A program made the translations under genes and the position numbers. From Sphaeroforma sirkka (taxonomy: Eukaryota > Opisthokonta > Ichthyosporea > Ichthyophonida): a DNA stretch of 27,144 nt. Below, one piece after another: positions 20,336 to 27,144 of the stretch. Location of the stretch: positions 22,501 through 49,644 of the forward strand of contig LUCW03000199.1 of the NCBI GenBank assembly GCA_001586965.3. Direction: 5' to 3'. Under the pieces are notes generated by a model that was not told the DNA's origin, ran no database searches, and worked only from the letters and a program-made list of their open reading frames with translations. The number at the start of each line of letters is the position of its first letter. The first letter of the stretch is position 1.

Positions 20336-20959
20336 GATGTATGCACGAGCGGTATCCTGGTTGTGTGATAGGTAATAACAATCCCAGACTGGCACTTTGC
20401 AGATGATGAACCCTTATTATCAACAAGAAGTAATCTGAAAATACCTCAAAGATGTTGAAAAATGGCGCGTATAGCCGTATGCACAATTTACTTTTAAAAA
20501 AAATAGATCCTCAAAGCTCACTTTCTGAACGTGCCAGGTCCCAGCCTCTCCCAGGCCCAGGCCCCAGGGTAAAAAAAAAAGAGTACTTTTTAATAAATAC
20601 ATATCTACACTTGTTTCGGTCAACTCATCAGTCAAATCGTCGCTGAGCACTCATGACAACCACTCAATAGCAACCGCAGCTTTTCGGACAATTCCGGACT
20701 TCGGAATAATGCCAAGGTAATCATCAGTTAATTCGTCTTGACCAATCAATGGTCAATGTATACTGTGATGGGTCTAAGCACTTCAGACCCTGGACAGTAT
20801 CACATTCTGAACGCTATTTGTATTTGTTTTACAAAAATATTTATTTATTTGGTACATACATATGTATGTATTTATTTATTTATGTACTTTGTTGTCTTGT
20901 ATGGTGCACAGCAGTGGTCGATCATCCTGATTTTCACCCCTAAATATTTCCAAAACTAG

Positions 20960-21017
20960 CCGTTCATTTTTTTCCAAAATGAACGGTTGCTTTTGGCAAA
21001 TCATGATAATGCCAAAA
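20960..21017. repeat. two adjacent hairpin-forming inverted repeats
   Basis: CCGTTCATTTT (20960-20970) pairs perfectly with AAAATGAACGG (20976-20986) over a 5-base loop. Then TTTTGGCA (20991-20998) pairs with TGCCAAAA (21010-21017). Confidence 0.85.
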
Positions 21018-21616
21018 CCGATGAGTTTCCAAAAAGGACATTCTGGAGATGTGGTGGCCCTAAGTTTATATTAGGTAAAATGAACTTTTTCGGCTTTGCA
21101 TACACATGATAAATTTCTAACCCATAAAATTTTGACTTAGACATTGGGATCGAAAGGCATTGAGGAATGGAGGTCAGAGCCGTCGAGTTTTTCGATTTTC
21201 ACCGTTGGAATCGCGTGTTAAGTTATAGCCAATACATCGCTCCAAACACCCGGATTGTGAAACGGCATTTTGGCTGAGCAAGACTTTTTTTTCTAAGTTT
21301 GCACCAAAAATTTAGCCGAATATAATCGATCTATAGGCGTAGAGCCCAAAACTGCTCTCAAAATCGATCTAGGGTGATTAAAAAAAAAATGTTGTGACCC
21401 CCACTATGTGGACTCCGGGAACGACTATTGTTTTGCTTTTTGTAAAAATTACTAACCTCCGAAAAAATCAAAAAATAATTAAAAGAAAGCTGGGCTGGTT
21501 TTGATTTGTTTTTAAAAAATAAAAAGAAGAAGACAGCACTTTTCACTATGTATTTATTGGAAATGACATGATATTTATTGTTTGTTTTTTTAAAAAGACC
21601 GTCGGAAACTACTTCG

Positions 21617-21666
21617 CTATGACGACATGTCCGGACGTCCAGTCAGAAGTGCGATATACGTCATAG
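21617..21666. repeat. inverted repeat CTATGACG / CGTCATAG
   Basis: 8-bp perfect arms at 21617-21624 and 21659-21666. The interior holds the palindrome GTCCGGAC. TTAAAAAGAC-like sequences flank both sides. Possibly a decayed element end. Confidence 0.55.
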
Positions 21667-22972
21667 TATTGTCTTAAAAAGACATCGCGACGGATCGCGG
21701 GATCGGACACTATTTAATTTCTTTAAAAATAAATAAGAAGGCATGTATTTGTCGTATACCAGACACAAGCACAGACTCGCAGTCTCTCATTTCACAGACC
21801 AAAGTCACAGTGTCAGTGTCAGTGTCAGTCTCGCAGTCTCACCACTTCTTGTTGTTGTGAGTCTGCCAGTCTGAGACTCTGAGGGATGTCTGGCTGAGCC
21901 ACACAGTCTGACAATCTCTCACTCTCTCTACTATAATACACATAGCTATAATACATGGTCTACACTCTACAGTCTACGGTCTATTTATAGTCTAATTTCT
22001 ACATTTTACAGACTATGTAGTAGACACACTCTACTAGTGACTAGTCCATTTAGTATTTAAAAATAATATTTACATAAATACAATTCTACAATGATCTGTA
22101 AAGTGTAAACTCGCTATATTTAGAAATAAAGAAAGAGAGAGTCCATACTACTATTCAGAATAAATAGAGTATGTAGTCAGTACATTATGTATACAGAATT
22201 AGTATTACAGATGTGTTTTTCTTTGTCTCTGGCTGTTAAATTTAGATATCTCTTTACTCTCAAAAGACTACTCTCACTCTCTATTTATATACATACAACT
22301 TTTTAGAGTACCTGTATATGGAACTACGGAACGCACGTCACGCGATGCCCGATGGGTATTGGATATGTGCAGTTAACAGTGTACTCTATAGTATGCTTAA
22401 TTATATAGTAAGAAGTACGATTACACACACGTGCATGATTGAAATGCATTCCATTTCCTACGTCACACTGGCCACATGCTTTTTTTGGGTCAGTATTTGC
22501 TGGCTGCCAGGCGGCCGACGGTAGTCGGTACTGTCTTTCACTCTTTCTACAGATCATACAGAATTCAATCACATTTCCTCTCATTTTCGAACATTAATAC
22601 TTTTATCTGCCTAACTGTACCAGATCCGGGGACTCCCGGCACGCATCGGGTTCTTGCTGATTTTAAGGTACAGAAAGATACGTCTCGCAATTAGTTACGT
22701 ATGGCAAGTTGTAGTGCGTCTTTGGAATACACTTGTTGAAGCTGTATCGAGTCGAACAAACTTTGACTGTATACCCCATTGGATATATGCCGAGATATCG
22801 GCTATGATATATACGACAATCAATTTCGGATGCATTATGATGGATGTTCGACCACGGATTGTGTACAACTTCCTATGTCCAATAATATGCGCAATTTGTT
22901 TGGCGACAGACTATGTGGAGGTGTGTCTACCCAACGGCATGGGCTTATAAAGATCAGTTTGACTCTGTATAT

Positions 22973-23016
<44 letters not shown>

Positions 23017-23060
23017 GAATAATATATATATATATATGAATAATATATATATATATGTGT
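22973..23060. repeat. (CA)n-(TA)n compound microsatellite
   Basis: ACAC run 22974-22996, then TA runs split by two GAATAA interruptions, then a GT run to 23067. Downstream of the SH2 gene. Confidence 0.9.
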
Positions 23061-23270
23061 GTGTGTGTCGCACGCTATTTCAAATTTCGTATTGTTCCCG
23101 AGTATTCGATATAATAAAGAAATACATGCTGAGAATACGACCTCAAAATCTAGACATTCGTATCTGAGACGTTATCTAGTAAGCAATAGCAGTCTTTGCA
23201 TATCTGTAATGAACTTTCGCTGTGACATGCCAACTACTCGGCTGGTTTCACGTCTGGTTTGACGTGTACA

Positions 23271-23276
23271 TTTATT
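23271..23276 (-). terminator. SH2 gene polyadenylation signal (AATAAA on minus)
   Basis: TTTATT on plus reads AATAAA on minus, 50 bases beyond the stop codon at 23328-23326. Confidence 0.55.
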
Positions 23277-23325
23277 TAAATCTACCATCATATGCCAGAT
23301 AATCGTTGACAAAAGGCTACATACA

Positions 23326-26913
<3,588 letters not shown>

Positions 26914-27144
26914 CTGATAGGACATACCATGAAAAGTGCAGCGAGAGGATGATAGGGTGTTCAAATAAATTCTAGCAGTAGATAGATACTCGAGAAATTG
27001 GTAGTATACGATCAATAAAGGAATACGTTTGATTCTTTTCCACAAAGAAGAGCATATAAAGATATCCATATAATTCTACACATACACATAAAAATACACA
27101 TAAATAAATATATTTCGGTGATTATTGTTTATATATATATATAT
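26914..27144 (-). other. intron leading off the right edge
   Basis: Upstream intron of the SH2 gene. The 74-codon open frame here reads exon a in the wrong frame and is rejected. The window ends in TA repeats (27131-27144). Confidence 0.6.

Larger units (their letters stand above)
20336..23325. other. spacer between PMM and the SH2 gene
   Basis: About 3 kb without a confident gene. It holds a GC-rich patch plus a poly-A run (20540-20582), two hairpins (20960-21017), a non-repetitive TE-like stretch (about 20940-21760), a CAGTCT-rich stretch (21775-21920), CTCT-rich simple sequence (21905-22300), and a region of unclear coding potential (22622-22960). The PMM promoter must lie at its left end. 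Confidence 0.55.

Noticed and set aside
20540..20582. SINE-like tail (GC-rich block followed by poly-A)
   Set aside because: No A/B boxes, no target-site duplication, and one copy only; too weak to call.

Overview
This is a nuclear window from an intron-rich eukaryote. I find four multi-exon protein-coding genes, all joined by GT-AG introns with consistent phases, and introns and spacers packed with (TA)n, (CA)n and (ACAT)n tracts. A PAAT-like gene and an SH2 protein with a free tail, next to SDA1 and phosphomannomutase, suggest a holozoan. The long TA-filled introns make me think of an ichthyosporean such as Sphaeroforma, but the species is an inference. There is no rRNA, tRNA, CRISPR array or intact transposase that I can support.

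Layout. (1) 268-5314, minus: PAAT/C10orf88-like gene, 4 exons, about 623 aa. (2) 5315-5797: a 483-bp head-to-head promoter region with a tandem pair of CACGTG E-boxes and a TGACGTAA site. (3) 5798-16359, plus: SDA1 (SDAD1), 12 exons, about 709 aa, a 60S ribosome-assembly factor. The exon model is clear, but the sequence carries frame lesions at three places (6116-6127, 12409-12415, 12675-12677). (4) 16360-18260: convergent spacer. (5) 18261-20335, minus: phosphomannomutase, 4 exons, 249 aa, complete. (6) 20336-23325: spacer with hairpins and possible mobile-element debris. (7) 23326-26913, minus: the 3' five exons of an SH2-domain protein with a disordered tyrosine-containing tail; its 5' end lies beyond the right edge.

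The genes are not an operon. SDA1 and PMM are housekeeping (ribosome assembly; GDP-mannose supply). The PAAT homologue in human is tied to mitochondrial ABC transporters. The SH2 protein is a phosphotyrosine-signalling adaptor candidate.

The most unusual structural signal is tandem repetition at splice sites. The PAAT-like exon 3 acceptor, with the start of its exon, is repeated four times at exactly 82 bp. The SDA1 exon 4 acceptor is repeated three times at exactly 62 bp. Two SDA1 donors (exons 2 and 3) run straight into minisatellites made of donor-like units.
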